Shown here one piece after another: positions 11,307 through 23,489 of a stretch of 64,000 nucleotides of DNA. Below the pieces are notes generated by a model. That model had not been told where the DNA came from. It was given only the letters and a program-made list of their open reading frames with translations, and did no database searches. Both the position numbers and the translations under genes were made by a program. This DNA comes from Scilla litardierei (Eukaryota; Streptophyta; Magnoliopsida; Asparagales; Asparagaceae). Where the stretch lies: assembly GCA_030789695.1 (NCBI GenBank), contig CM061142.1:796131258-796195257 (forward strand), written 5' to 3'. Every line of letters starts with the position of its first letter. Within the stretch, counting starts at the first letter, position 1.

Positions 11307-13616
11307 ATGTCTACCAACGACAACAAGACCGTTCGTCCACCTTCAGACTATAGCACCTTCAGGAACCGTGAAGGAGCTTCTTCGGTGATGGAAGGACATT
11401 CCTCAACTAGGCCTCCCTACTTCAATGGTGCCAATTATGGGTACTGGAAATGCCGGATGGAAACGTTCCTCCGGAGCACTTCACTATGGAGAGCTACGTT
11501 GACGGAGTATGTCGAGCCCACCGAACCAGACTTCACTAAGTAGACTACCGCGGAGGTCGTCACAGAGGTAAACAATGCCAAGGCAATGAATGCCTTGCAA
11601 TATGCGTTGGAGCCCGAAGACTTCAACAAGATATGCACATGTAAGAGTGCATATCAAATCTGGAACTCACTCCTCATCTTGCATGAAGGAACGAGTAGGG
11701 TAAGAGACTACAAACTCACTGTTGTAAATAAAGATTACGAATTATTTCACATGCAACAGGGTTAGAAGATGAAGGAGTACTATGCTTGCTTCGTTGACAT
11801 TACCAACGAGTTGGAGGCTCTTGGAAAGACTTACACCCAAAAGGAGAAAGTCTCAAAGATTATTGATGGACTTCCTTCTTGTTGGGAAAAGCGTACCTTC
11901 GCCATCGAGGAAGGTAACGATATGAATAAATATACTGTCGTACAACTAATGGGTACCTTGATGTCCTATGAGGTACGCAAGGACAGTAAACTAAAGATGC
12001 AGGACAAGATGAAGTCATACTTGAAGCAAGACGAGCCGAAGAAAAAGGCGATTGCATTCAAGGCCGCTCCATCTACTTCTACCGATGATGAAGAATCGGA
12101 AGACGAGTTGGACTTGGAATCCATTGCCCTCATGGCAAAGAAGTTCAACCGATTCTTCCGAAAAGGTAACTTTAAGAACAAATCAAAATTTAGTTCTACT
12201 AACGCCTCTGCTCCTTTATGTTTTAAATGCAACAAGCCAGGACACATCAAAGAAGATTGTCCTCAAAACAAACAAAAGGAGAAATGGAAGGCGCCAAAGT
12301 TCGACAAGTCTCGAAAGTACAAGAAAGGGTACAAGAAAGGACTTGTCGGCACATTCACCGACTCCGACGAGGACTCCTCAAGTGGAGAGTCGGATGATGA
12401 ACAAGTGGAGCAAGCACACATGTGCTTCATGGCTAGAGAGGAACATGATCAAGAGTCCTCCTCCGATGAAAGCGAGGATGAAGGCGATGAGGTAACTATG
12501 GATGACCTTAGATTAGCTAACGAGCAAATTTGGTCTAAATATTCTAAACTAGTAAATAGATATACTAAAACTAAAGATGAGCTAACTAGTCTCCAAACCT
12601 CACCTAAGCCAATCATCATCAACACCGACATCGTTGTTGAAGGTTTGAGAAATGAGATTGTAAATCTCAAATCTCAACTTGAGCATGTTCATATTGAGGA
12701 TTCGGAGGAACACGAGATAGAGGATTGGATTTCTCGAAGCTCAACTTTGAGTATTGAGAATGAGAATCTCAAGTCTCGTGTTTGTGAACTCACTACTCAA
12801 GTGTCCACTTTGGATGCTTCTATACTTTCTCTCACCGAGAAGTATGAGTCCACATTAGGCCGAATTAATAAATTCAATAAAGGCAAGGACCATTTGGATA
12901 AAATCCTAAGTGACTTACTTCCGGCCAATCATCACATTGGCTTGGGGTATAAGATGGGAAATTCATCCAAATCGTCTACCACCTTTGTTAGGCCATCTTC
13001 CGAAGCCTCAACTAGTGGGAGTAAACACCCCATGGGTAGTTCTTCTACCAATGGTGCTTCCACTAGGTACACACCCACGTTTGGAAAGAAACCCACTTTG
13101 GGTGGACCTCCAAAGAAGGGTCATGCATTTATGTACACCAATACTATGCCACGTAGGAACACACATCCTACTCCACCGGTTCACACATATGATGATTTTT
13201 ATGCTTCATGTCCGCGAGCACGTGCACACCAAGTGAGACACACTCACGCACGTGTTCCCCCACATGCATATGTTCATCCACATCACTATTATATGAATGA
13301 TTACCATCATGCACCATATCATATGTCGTCACCACCATTTCATCATGTGCCATATGCTTATCCACGCCATGCATTTAATCATGTGCCATTTCCTAGGCCA
13401 CCTCCTCATAGGCCATATGCATCACGTAGACATCAACAACGTATGCATGCTCCCAATAGAAATAGGGCTCCCAAGACATTCACTATTTGGGGCCCGAAGG
13501 ACACTAGCATGCATGAAAAACAAGCTTACATAAATTCTTATTTCATGAATGTAGTGCACAATGATGATTATGTTGGGAAGTCTAAGTCCAATTGGACTTG
13601 GCTTCCAAAGGTCTAA
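11307..13616 (+). pseudogene. gag: SIRE-like gag, two in-frame stops
   Basis: Gag forms the virus-like particle and packages the element RNA. The start ATG at 11307 follows the primer site closely. The first 70 residues include the YFNGANYGYWKCRM pattern of the Copia gag N-terminal region. A UBN2-type gag core follows. A CCHC zinc knuckle, CFKCNKPGHIKEDC, lies at 12219-12260. A long C-terminal half contains acidic, coiled-coil-like and His/Pro-rich segments. The frame is broken by TAG at 11541-11543 and TAG at 11763-11765 but stays in phase across both. It ends in TAA at 13614-13616, just before the protease, which lies in another frame. Confidence 0.85.
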
Positions 13617-16600
13617 TCTTTTAGGACCCAATGACCTTGGATATTATGGAATGATATTTCTATCTTTAGGTACTCAAGAAAAAGAAACGGAGCAACAAAT
13701 CCTAATTTTGCTCCAAGGATGGGTGGATACTCGATAGCGGGTGTTCAAAATACATGACGGGTGAAGCTCAATTGCTCTCCGGAGTGGTGCCCATTGCCAA
13801 TGGTAACAGTGTAGTCTTTGGAGGCAACGAGAGCGGAACCATCATTGGTGTTGGTAAAGTTGGTAACCCATCTAAACCACTAATAAGTGATGTTTACCTT
13901 GTTAAAGGATTACATAAAAATCTTATTTCAATTAGCCAACTTTGTGACAAGGGTTACAAAGTTAGCTTTGCGAAAGGAATGTGTCATATTTTTAGTAAAG
14001 ATAATAATAATTTGTTATTTTTTGGCACACGTCATAAGGATATATATATATATCCTAGATATCCCCAAGTCACATGAACAATGTCTCATTGCCAACACAA
14101 GTGAACAACACTTATGGCATCGACGATTTGGTCATGTGAACTTTGGAACACTTTTTAAGCTATCCAAGTTATATTCTATTAAAGGATTTCCTAAGCTTAC
14201 TTTCCAAAAGAAAAGCTTTTGTGACTCGTGTCAACGAGGCAAGCTTCTGAAGTCGTCATTCAAACCTAAGAAAAGCATTTCATCTAAGCGGCCTCTAGAG
14301 CTTTTACATCTAGATCTTTTTGGGCCAACTAGAGTTTCTTCATTAGGGAATGCTCGATATGGACTTGTCATCGTTGATGACTTTTCTAGATTTACTTGGG
14401 TATTTTCTTTAAGTAATAAAAATGATGCTTTTGAAAACTTCATAATATTTGTGAAGAAAGTACAAAATCTCATTGGAACCACCATTGTCACTATTCGTAG
14501 TGATCATGGAGGGGAATTTGAGAATGAGCCTTTCTCAAATTTTTGTGATGAAGTTTGTATTACTCACACCTTTTCTTTCCCTCGTGCACCCCCTCAAAAT
14601 GGTGTTGTTGAGAGAAATAATAGGATGCTAGTGGAATGTGCTCGCACAATGCTTGATGATAGCCAACTTGGCCATCAATTTTGGGCGGAAGCGGTTTATA
14701 CCGCTTGCTATGTGTTTAATAGGATACTCTTGAGGCTCGGCACCAAACAAACTTGTTATAAATTGTTGTTTGGTAGATTGCCTCAAGTTAAACATTTTCA
14801 AGTTTTTGGTGCAAAATGTTTTATTAAAAACACGTATGGGAGTTTGGACAAATTTGATCCAAGATCCGATGAGGGAATATTTATTGGATATTTCTCCCGT
14901 AGCAAAGCCTACCGGATATACAACAAAATAACCTCAATGATCGAAGAATCGCTTCATGTTTCATTTAATGAAAATTTTGTCCCGTTTAGAATTACCAATG
15001 ATGATGACTCCATGGATGTTTTATGTGATTCTATTGGTAATTCTAATTCTATTGATTCTATTGATACTGACCCTACTGATGATTCTTTTGAGAATGTTCC
15101 TAGTGATCAGGGAATTCCCAAACGGCTTCATACAGTTCGTGACCATCCCCATGAGCAAGTCATTGGCAACATACTTGATAGTGTCAAGACGAGATCTCAA
15201 GCCAACTACTTCGCTCATTGTGCATTTGCCTCCTCAATAGAGCCAAAGAATATTAACGAAGCGTGCGAAGACAGTGCTTGGATCCTAGCCATGGAGGAGG
15301 AACTCATTCAGTTTGAGAGGAATGAGGTTTGGGAGCTAGTTCCATTGCCTTCGAAGAACCACACCGTTATAGTAACGAAGTGGATTTTCAAGAACAAGAC
15401 CGACGAGAACCAAAACGTCGTCCAGAACAAAGCTCGGTTAGTAGCTCAAGGCTACAGGTAAGAGGAAGGTATAAACTTCGAAGAATCCTTTGCTCCTGTA
15501 GCTATATTAGAATCCATTAGGTTGTTGTTATATTTTCCATGCCATAAAGATTTTAAACCCTTTCAAATGGATGTAAAAAGTGCATTTTTAAACGGAGATG
15601 TCGTTGAGGATGTTTATGTTTCTCAACCTCTGGGTTTTATAAATGAAAAATTTCCAAATCACGTTTTAAAACTTAAGAAAGCACTTTATGGTTTGAGACA
15701 AGCTCCCAGAGCTTGGTATGACCGCCTAAAGAACTTTCTTTTGGATTTGGGTTTTAAAATGGGTGAAGTTGATTCTACACTATTTGTTAAGTATGCCAAT
15801 CATGATATTATTTTAGTTCAAATTTATGTTGATGATATCATTTTCGGTGCTACTAACTTCACTCTTTGCGAAGAGTTTTCTAATGTCATAAAGGACCAAT
15901 TTGAGATGAGCCACATGGGTGAGCTTAAATATTTCTTAGGTCTCCAAATTCGCCAAATGCACGATGGAATCTTCATCCACCAAACCAAGTACACGGTGGA
16001 GTTGCTAAAGCGATTTGGAATGGAGAATTCTTCTAGCAAGAAGACTCCAATGAGCACGACTACACATCTTGATAAAGATACGGGTGGCAAAGATGTAGAC
16101 ATCAGTCTATATCGAGGTATGATAGGTAGTTTATTATATCTTACTGCTAGTCGGCCTGATATTATGTTTGCTGTATGTGTATGTGCTCGTTATCAATCTC
16201 AACCTAAGGATTCACACTTAGTAGCGGTAAAACGTATTTTCCATTATTTAAGTTACACCCTCGACTACGATTATATTATCCAAAGTCTAGCACATATGAG
16301 TTAATCTCATATAGTGACGCAGATTATGCTGGATGCAAATCCGACAGGAAAAGTACTAGTGGCACTTGCCATTTTATAGGAAATTCTCTTGTCTCTTGGT
16401 TTTCCAAGAAGCAGAATTCCGTATCACTTTCAACCACCGAGGCAGAATATATTTCTGCCGGTGCTGCATGTGCTCAGGTTCTTTGGATGAGACACACACT
16501 TAAAGACTTTGGTATAAACTGTGATACTTGCCCTATCATGGTGGACAACCAAAGTGCAATATGTCTCTCTAAGAATCCGGTACACCATTCCCGTTCAAAA

Positions 16601-16774
16601 CACATAGATGTCCGTCACCATTTCCTAGATGATCATGTTGCTAAAAAGGACATCATTTTAGTGTACGTTGAAACCCAGAAGCAAATCGCTGATATTTTCA
16701 CAAAACCACTCAAGGAAGACTCCTTTGTGCGGTTACGTCGAGAATTGGGGATTATGGGTGAATCCGAGATTTAG
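13617..16774 (+). pseudogene. pol: SIRE-like pol: protease, integrase, reverse transcriptase, RNase H
   Basis: The domains run in Copia order. The protease has WILDSGCSKYMTG at 13724. The GAG-pre-integrase domain has HLWHRRFGH and CDSCQRGK. The integrase catalytic triad has Asp at 14313, Asp at 14502 and Glu at 14610, so the last two are 35 residues apart (DD35E). Reverse transcriptase has YVDD at 15825. RNase H has a SDADYAG-type motif, and pol ends with DIFTKPLKED. Breaks seen are a TAA at 13703-13705, a frame change in the (TA)n run at 14041-14056, a TAA at 15459-15461 at the position of a Gln usual in this family, and a frame change near 16275-16300. The gag-pol junction at 13611-13720 is also out of frame. 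This copy cannot make a full pol. Confidence 0.88.
14039..14056. repeat. (TA)n run causing a pol frame change
   Basis: A short TA repeat lies where the protease-side frame and the integrase frame meet. Replication slippage is the likely cause. Confidence 0.55.
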
Positions 16775-16998
16775 GATTCATAATTTCGTTAATCCCGCAT
16801 GATAATGTTATTCTTATATGTTCATGCTAAGATTTTTTGTGATATTCGGGATTTGTGAATGGTTTTTCGATTTGCGCGTCGTATTTAAGATTTTCTATGT
16901 TTTATGGGGTAGAATAATGATGTGTGAGATTATTACGATATTTCGTCCAAGTGTGCTTAGGAGAGAAATCAAAATTTCTGGTCTTCAAACTTTTGGAC
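16775..16998 (+). other. Spacer between pol and the internal array
   Basis: About 220 bp, with no gene or clear motif seen. Confidence 0.5.
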
Positions 16999-17309
16999 TC
17001 TCTTAGTCGGTCCCAGTTCAGTCATCGACCGACTAGATTCAGTTCTAGTCGGTCAGTGAATGAACTTAGACCGACTAATTCATGCTCTTTATTTGGCCCC
17101 TCTTGCTGTGTGCATTTAGTCGGTCCAAGCTCACTGGCCGATCGACTAGATTGCATTCTAGTCGATTGGTAATTGAACTCAGACCGACTAGATCTTGCCC
17201 TAATTTTTTGACTTCAGCTGCTGTTTGCAGTTAGTCGGTCCAAGCTCATTGGCCGACCGACTAGATTGCATTCTAGTCGGTCAGCACTTGAACTTAGACC
17301 GACTAGTTG
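16999..17309. promoter_or_regulatory. Second GACCGACTAG/CTAGTCGGTC array, upstream of ORF3
   Basis: Three units have the same nested architecture as the LTR array (TTAGTCGGTC, GACCGACTAG, CTAGTCGGTC, AGACCGACTA), with different spacer sequence. The array lies between pol and ORF3, 340 bp upstream of the ORF3 start, with a TATA-like box at 17346. Position and composition suggest an internal promoter, inferred only from sequence. Confidence 0.6.
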
Positions 17310-17345
17310 TGCAGGGGCTGTTGTGTCTTTTGGCATCCCGAGTCG

Positions 17346-17353
17346 ATTTATAT
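17346..17353 (+). promoter_or_regulatory. TATA-like box upstream of ORF3
   Basis: ATTTATATCTC lies 37 bp after the array. The identical string ATTTATATCTC sits upstream of ORF3 in the second SIRE-like element at 63224. Confidence 0.4.
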
Positions 17354-17649
17354 CTCCCCGCACCGATTGGAATTTATTCTAATCGGTGCAATCCCTCTTC
17401 TCAAACCCCATAACCCCGCGACCCTTCTCCTCCCTCCACCGTGTGTCGTCGTTTCCGGCCGCCATCTGCCGTCACCGACCGTCTCTCTCCTTCCTAGGGT
17501 CTCGCTTGGTATATCTCCTCTCTCCCTCTCTTGTTTAGGGTTCAATCGTTTTCATTTCCGATCGTTTGTGTTTTAGTGTTCGTATAAGGGTTCGTTCGAC
17601 CTAGTTTTCAATTTCGTTCGATTTCGTTAGTTTGTGTTGTCTCGATATC

Positions 17650-19222
17650 ATGGTGAGAACTCGAATCCTTGTCCGTCCTACCAATCCGTCTCCCATGACC
17701 GTCGAGTCTCCTCCTACCGACCCTCCTCAACCCAAACATCGTGCCAAAACCACTCCTTCCTCTTACTTGCCTCCCCTCAAGAAGAAGAGGACTTCCAAGC
17801 CCAAACCCAATCTCAATCTCAGCCCAAGCCCCGAACCAAGGCCAAAGAAAAGACTGACTCCAGGCCCCTTCCGTGCTCCCACTCCTCTCGATGACTCCGA
17901 CGATGATTATATTCCTAAGTCTGAGCCTACCGATAGGGCTCCTACTCCTCCTCATTCTCGTCCGTTTAAGGGGAAGACCCACATGCCTTTGGGTGGTGTA
18001 GATATTTCGTTATGTCGCGATGACCCGATGTGTCTAGCGACATACAATCGTATTGAGCATTGTCATTTGATTCTGGAGCACTTCGTCCAGTTTTCTGACT
18101 TTCCTCAGCTTGCAGATCTCCTCTCCTATAGCGGCCTACTAGACTACCTTCGCCATGACCCCAAGGCGAATCCTCATCTGTTTCCCCGACTCGTCAAATT
18201 GTTATATGCCAATCGAGTCCGGGGTGAGTATGATGACACCCATTGCATTGAGACCACTATCTTGGGGACACCTATTGTCCTCACGATAGATATTTTAGGG
18301 CAGCTGATCGGTGTTTCATCCTCTGGCCTGCTTCCTTCTGATATCTCCGTGGATAATATCCACGATTTTGACCAGACCATGCTTGCTGAGATGTTCCATG
18401 TCATCCCTCCTGCCATGATTGGCGTCCCTTCGAAATATTTTAAGCCAAATGCTTGGGTCCTTAATCTGATCCTGAAGTCGTGCCTCCTACCGAAGTATGG
18501 TTCTTCCAGCTTGCCCTCCTAGCCATTTCTCAAGCTTATCTACGCTCTTTTCATGGGGAGCGAGATAAATTGGGCTCGTATTATCATTGACAAGATGGAT
18601 TCCTTTGAGTGCATAAGGAAATCCACCAAGTCTGCTCACATTCCTTATCCTTGCCTATTGACTCTCGTTTTTCGTCAATTTGGCGTCCCTCTCCCTCCTG
18701 ATGACCAGCGTCCTTTGGGTCCTCCCCTGAAAACGACTGTCGTCAAGAAGTCTCTTGCGGCGCTTTGTCACGTTCAGAGGACTACCCCTGCTGCTGCTCC
18801 TGCTCCTACTCCTACTCCTTCACTCGCTGAGTTTTGCAGTTTCCCTGAGACGTCAGGAGTCTCGTATTTCTCGTTGTGAGGAGATGCTGGCTCGCATCTG
18901 TGAGCATCTGGACATTGAGGTCCCTCCTACAATTTCTGACGAGGAGGTTATGGATGTTGATGAGGATGTAGGGCGAGATGCTTCTCCTGCTCGTGCCCCC
19001 GAGGGTACTTCAGTTGGCACCTCTTCTGCTCGTGCTCCCGAGAGCACTCCTGCTGTCACTCTCCCTTCGGTGGACACTCCAGTCGTTCCCGAGACCACCA
19101 CCACCTCGTCTGCACAGCCTGTTGCTGCTGATCCTCCCCCCCCGCCTCCTGAGCTTGCGTTGGAGGACTCTCCCCTGTGCACTTGGATGATATATTTGTT
19201 GTGCGAGAGTGGGGTAGGATAG
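17650..19222 (+). pseudogene. ORF3 (env-position gene) of the SIRE-like element
   Basis: The ATG at 17650 begins MVRTRILVRPTNP. A Pro/Ser/Lys-rich basic region (to about 17860) is followed by an acidic patch (DDSDDDYIP). Then comes a globular region containing LVKLLYANRVRGEYD and an IVLTIDILGQLIGV segment. This resembles the plant retrotransposon ORF1/'putative plant transposon protein' family found in Athila-type elements; the resemblance is my recognition, untested. The frame is interrupted by TAG at 18520-18522, then resumes in phase to about 18830. There a frame change leads into an acidic C-terminus (RISRCEEMLARICEHLDIEV) rich in Pro, Ala and Thr, ending at 19220-19222. No signal peptide or clear transmembrane helix is visible, so an envelope role is unsupported. 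Confidence 0.65.
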
Positions 19223-19383
19223 TTGGGTGGTGATGTATTTTTGATGTATTTTTGGATGTTTTGATGATACACTTTAATGTATATTCGTTTTGATGTCTGT
19301 TGAGACATGTGTTATATTTTGTGCACCGATCTGATGATCGTTTATATTTGTGTTGGCGGATGTATAATGTTTGATGTACCATG

Positions 19384-19456
<73 letters not shown>

Positions 19457-20110
19457 TCGTGTTGCCATTTACTTCAGTGTGCACATTATATTATTTTTTG
19501 TCTCTGATGTTGATTTCGTCGCTCGACGATTATATTTGATTAAATAGAATTCTTTCTATGAAAACATAGAATTGTTTTCCATGCACTAAACTCACTAAGA
19601 ATGTTGATATTGGAGAGTATGTTCCATAACTCAATATGTGAAATTGATTTGAGTTTTGATGATTTCATTTTCTGATTTTCGACTATGGTCTCGTTGGCAC
19701 GCATTGATTTTCTTTGGTATTTTACATTGGTGTCATTTGGACCGTGGTTGTATTCTTCGACTCTCGTGCTTTTATTTTTTAGCCATTGTTGTTGTCATTG
19801 ATCTTCTCCCGCTCTTTTTGCTAATGCCAAAGGGGGAGAGAATTAATAATGACGATGTGCTAAATGATAATTTAAAGCAATTTACCATGAATCTAATTTG
19901 ATATGTTAGATTCAGGGGGAGTTAAGATATAAAAATGGATTTAGATCCTAAATTTCAATAATTGGGTTCATATTTTATACTTTCCTCGTCTGCTTGATGC
20001 GTATGATTATTATTTAATATGGAATTAACGTGTCATCAATGCAGGGGGAGTAAGTAAATTTCATTTGAATCATTATTATTGATTATTATTTATGTTGGTT
20101 TGTCATCACC
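19223..20110 (+). other. 3' untranslated region of the SIRE-like element
   Basis: No gene. It contains a (TA)n microsatellite at 19384-19447 and PPT-like tracts AAAGGGGGAGAG (about 19829), AGGGGGAGTTAAG (about 19913) and AGGGGGAGTAAG (about 20043) before the true tract. Confidence 0.7.
19384..19447. repeat. (TA)n microsatellite, about 32 units
   Basis: An uninterrupted alternation of T and A is followed by CACACACA. Confidence 0.95.
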
Positions 20111-20124
20111 AAAAAGGGGGAGAA
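20111..20124 (+). other. Polypurine tract of the SIRE-like element
   Basis: AAAAAGGGGGAGAA immediately precedes the 3' LTR start TGCTGAG. Confidence 0.85.
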
Positions 20125-20536
20125 TGCTGAGTATTGATTCCCCGAATTTGGGTTTGATGATGAACAAACATAAATATCGTGAACTAACTCTTTGTGAGTG
20201 CAGTTATGGAGATCGTCGTCAAAATTCTACGTATATCAAAAGCGACGTCTCAAGACTTCTCAATGCGCGTGATCGTGTGCCTGAAGCTTCGTTGAATCTC
20301 TAAGAGCATTATTGAAGTCAAGAGTTTCGGATTGAAGCTTTGAAGACGGTTCGTCTAGTTTAATTTATAGTCTTCTAGCTTCTTTTCGTATAATGTTAAG
20401 CCTTGAGTAGGTCTTACATTATAATCTTCATAACGCTCATATCTTAGAGCTAGGATTATCTTAGAAGCCCATAGAAACTTTCCCGAAGCTTCACGCTTCA
20501 TTTCGCGGCTTCTAGTGCATGTTAGTTGGTTTAAGA

Positions 20537-21053
20537 AGAAGAACCAACCGACTAGATTGTCATCTAGTCGGTTAAGAATTCTTCTTGAACCGACTAGATC
20601 TCCTTGCTCAATTCAGCCTCTTCACTGTTGACCAATTAGTCGGTCCAAGAAAGTTCACCGACCGACTAGTTGTCAAACTAGTCGGTTTGGAATCCTTCTT
20701 AGACCGACTAGTTATATATTTATTTTCACAGCCTAGCTACTGTTTACTCGTTAGTCGGTCCAAGAACATTTATCGACCGACTAGTTAAGAAACTAGTCGG
20801 TTGGAATTTGTTCTTAGACCGACTAGTTCTTTTGTGTTCAGCTTATTGTTTTTCAACTCTTAGTCGGTCAAAGAACACTCACCGACCGACTAGTTGTCAA
20901 ACTAGTTGGTTTGCAAGTCATCTTAAACCGACTAGTTCTAACCTCCTGAACTATTTTTCTTGACAGTCAACCTCTTAGTCGGTCCGAGAAGAATCACCGA
21001 CCGACTAGTTGCAAAACTAATCGGTCAGTGATCCTTCTTAGACCGATTAGACT
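20537..21053. promoter_or_regulatory. Five-unit GACCGACTAG/CTAGTCGGTC array, 3' LTR copy
   Basis: This is the same five units as 9970-10492, with scattered substitutions. Several of them change one arm only (for example ACTAGTTGGT near 20900), so this copy is decaying. Confidence 0.75.
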
Positions 21054-21638
21054 GCTTCAGAAATAGATCCGTTGGAGCATTAAATGGACAAATTTTCCCT
21101 CTCTCTTCTCTCTATCCTATATAATCTTGTGATGCTTCTTCATAGCATTCAAGGCTGATATTATTGAGACTTTAAGAATCAAAGAGAGAGCATTTAATTC
21201 CTATTTCCAAGCTCCCTCTCTTCACAAGAATCTCTCCCTTACTCTTATTCCTCAAGAGAGATTCTCATTGATTATGAGCTACTCAAGCTAGGAGCTTGAA
21301 CTCAAGCCACAAACTTCTCCCTAGCCACCTATTGCTGGTCATCTTGGTGGAGCTAGGGTTTGGTGCTTGCTTCTTCCCCAAAATCCTTCTTGCCCTAAAA
21401 TCGTAAGTTTTACTCAAGGCATCGGATTATGTTGATAAGTGTTTATTGTTTCATTTACTTTGTTATAGCAAGTTTTTCTCTCAGTTGTGAGAGAAGTGTG
21501 TGATCCCGGTTTGTGGGAGTCATATTTCGTTTTGTGTATGATTTGATCTTGTAGAGGTTTTCTACAAGAATTTCATAGTGCAAAGCTTGGGGTTAGAGGA
21601 TTCTAACTCAAGTAGCCGGAGGGGATCCGGGTATTTGG

Positions 21639-21643
21639 GACGT
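21639..21643. other. Target duplication GACGT, left copy
   Basis: GACGT before 21644 is repeated at 42165-42169. In the intact LTR at about 11070 the site is present once. Confidence 0.9.
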
Positions 21644-21888
21644 TGACGTGCGTTTATATTTCATATATTCACGCACGTTTTCTTTTGTGTTTCTCCGTGT
21701 TTTTCCGCCGTCTCATATTCGTTTTCGCGTATTTTCCCGTTTTCTTTCACTTTTCTTTGTTTATCCATGATTGCAGGGGATTGACCACGTAGGGGACGTT
21801 TGACGATGATATCCCAAGTCCTCTGAGCAACGGGAGAAGTCACGCGTGATCCAGGGGGTCAAACGTCGAAGAATTCATCTTTCAGCCC

Positions 21889-22262
21889 CTCACCCGGTCG
21901 GTTGGTCATCTCCAACCGATCGGGTGATGCACGCGTGCACCACACGGTCTCTGCCGCAGCTCACAAAGAAGTCACCCGACCGGTTCGCAGACCGGTTCAG
22001 CGGGGGCTGTTCTCTGTTTTCTCGAAGCAAAACGCCAACCGATCGGGTGACTCTCACCCGATCGGTTCATCTGTAGCTGAAGAAGAAGAGCTGAAGACAC
22101 GGACGTCGAACCGATCGATTCACCCGACTGCTCCAAGATCCAACCGGTCACTCAAGAACTCACCCGACCGGTTCATGTGATCGGGTGAAAGCTCGCCGTT
22201 TTCTGTTATTAATTTGTAACGGATCAACCGATCGGTTGACTTGTCAACCGATCGGTTGATGC
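21889..22262. promoter_or_regulatory. CCGATCGG palindrome array, Athila 5' LTR
   Basis: Inverted pairs such as AACCGATCGGGTG facing CACCCGATCGGTT (about 22037-22065), two ACCGACCGGT/ACCGGT sites and two perfect ACCGATCGGT sites end eight bases before the TATA box. A TGCACGCGTGCA palindrome is at about 21927. Confidence 0.7.
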
Positions 22263-22269
22263 GAAGGTC

Positions 22270-22277
22270 TATAAATA
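22270..22277 (+). promoter_or_regulatory. TATA box of the Athila 5' LTR
   Basis: TATAAATA followed by GAACCCC. In the 3' LTR this same box is cut by the Tekay insertion at 31433. Confidence 0.7.
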
Positions 22278-23209
22278 GAACCCCTAGGGTTCCAGAAACG
22301 AGAGCTGTTATTTTTTCTACTGTTTTATCTCCTTGTGATGGCTGTAATTGTTACTCTTTTGTAAGTTTTCAGATCTTTCTAAAATTTTAGTATTGTCTTT
22401 ATTACTCTATTACTTCCGCATTGCAATTGTCCGATTATGATTCCAACGGTTAAATTTCATTTAGATCGCTTTTTCATGAATTTTTGTGAGTAGTTCCCAA
22501 ATCTGGGATTTTGGTGGAAACCCCTTCGGGGGCTCTTCCCGATGCGTCCATAGGGTTAGGAAATCGATAGGGAGTAGGAATCTAACGGTTACGCGGGGTG
22601 TTTCATTGTCATCGGCGGGAAAAAGACCGCCTTTGACCGTTGGGCCAAGGGGGAATAAACTTGGCGGTTGACTCCCTAGCCATAGCTCACACCCTTAGCG
22701 TAGACGCCGAATCCTAGCACGCGGGAGCGGCAGGATGAGACGTTGGGAGATATCGTTGCGGGCTTAGTGCTCCCAGGATCGATCAGTGTTAATGGACACG
22801 GGAGTGCCCACTGATCGAATCCGGGAAGTCCGGTGTATCATCCTGGGCACCGACCGGAATATCGGGCCCATGGGACGCCGGTACCACTTTCAGAGGCAAC
22901 GTCTCACCATTAGACCCTAATCCCGATCGCTATCCATACCCGTAGGCCGTATCGGTGAGAGTCTCTCGTCGGGTTGGAAACCAAAGTCCCGGGTTTTCTT
23001 TCTTGTTGTTCATACCCTTTTATTTCCTTTCGTGACAACCATTCACCGATTCGGGCTAGCTCGCCCCTCGGGGTGATTTAGGTCCTACCTGACCCAAGCA
23101 CAACCTCGCCTCCCTGAGTTCGATATTCCCGCACCCTACACTAACCATGAAACTTGCGGTAAACGACACCGCGCCGCCGCAACGCAAGCGGGGCGCCGGT
23201 CAAGTTTAT

Positions 23210-23227
23210 GGCGCCGTTGCCGGGGAG
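23210..23227 (+). other. Primer binding site, tRNA-Asp
   Basis: TGGCGCCGTTGCCGGGGA, six bases after the LTR, is the complement of the plant tRNA-Asp 3' end. It is typical of Athila/Tat elements. Confidence 0.9.
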
Positions 23228-23489
23228 GCAACGTGCTTGTTATTCTAAGATCTCATGAACCCTCGTGTCTAGCTCACATCCCTACCTTGCGATAATTTTC
23301 GCACTCTACACTTTTAGATTTCACTTGGATATACTGTGGATAGTAATTGTATAGTGCTAATTGACTGGATCGCCGTGCTTCCATCGCAACTTGCGGTTCC
23401 CGTTTATGCAACCTGTGCTTTTGACGTGTTTGCCACTTGTGCAGTTCTCTCTCTCTCCTTTCGTATAAGATCCCGGCCCCACGGCAAAG

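Larger units (their letters stand above)
20125..21643 (+). repeat. 3' LTR of the SIRE-like element, left piece
   Basis: This matches 9560-11077 of the 5' LTR and stops at GGGACGT, where the Athila element begins. It holds the array at 20537-21053 and a TATA box at 21118-21125. The right piece is 42170-42374. Confidence 0.9.
21644..23203 (+). repeat. 5' LTR of the Athila element
   Basis: The LTR is 1560 bp, from TGACGTGCGT to GCGCCGGTCA. Its first bases form an inverted repeat, ACGTGCGT...ACGCACGT. A CCGATCGG array runs to 22262 and a TATA box is at 22270. It differs from the 3' LTR at few sites, implying a fairly recent insertion. Confidence 0.92.

Noticed and set aside
13611..13669. 59-bp GT-AG intron at the SIRE-like gag-pol junction
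   Set aside because: Splicing would fix the phase, but a TAA at 13703 remains and 59 bp is short for a plant intron. An indel is equally likely.
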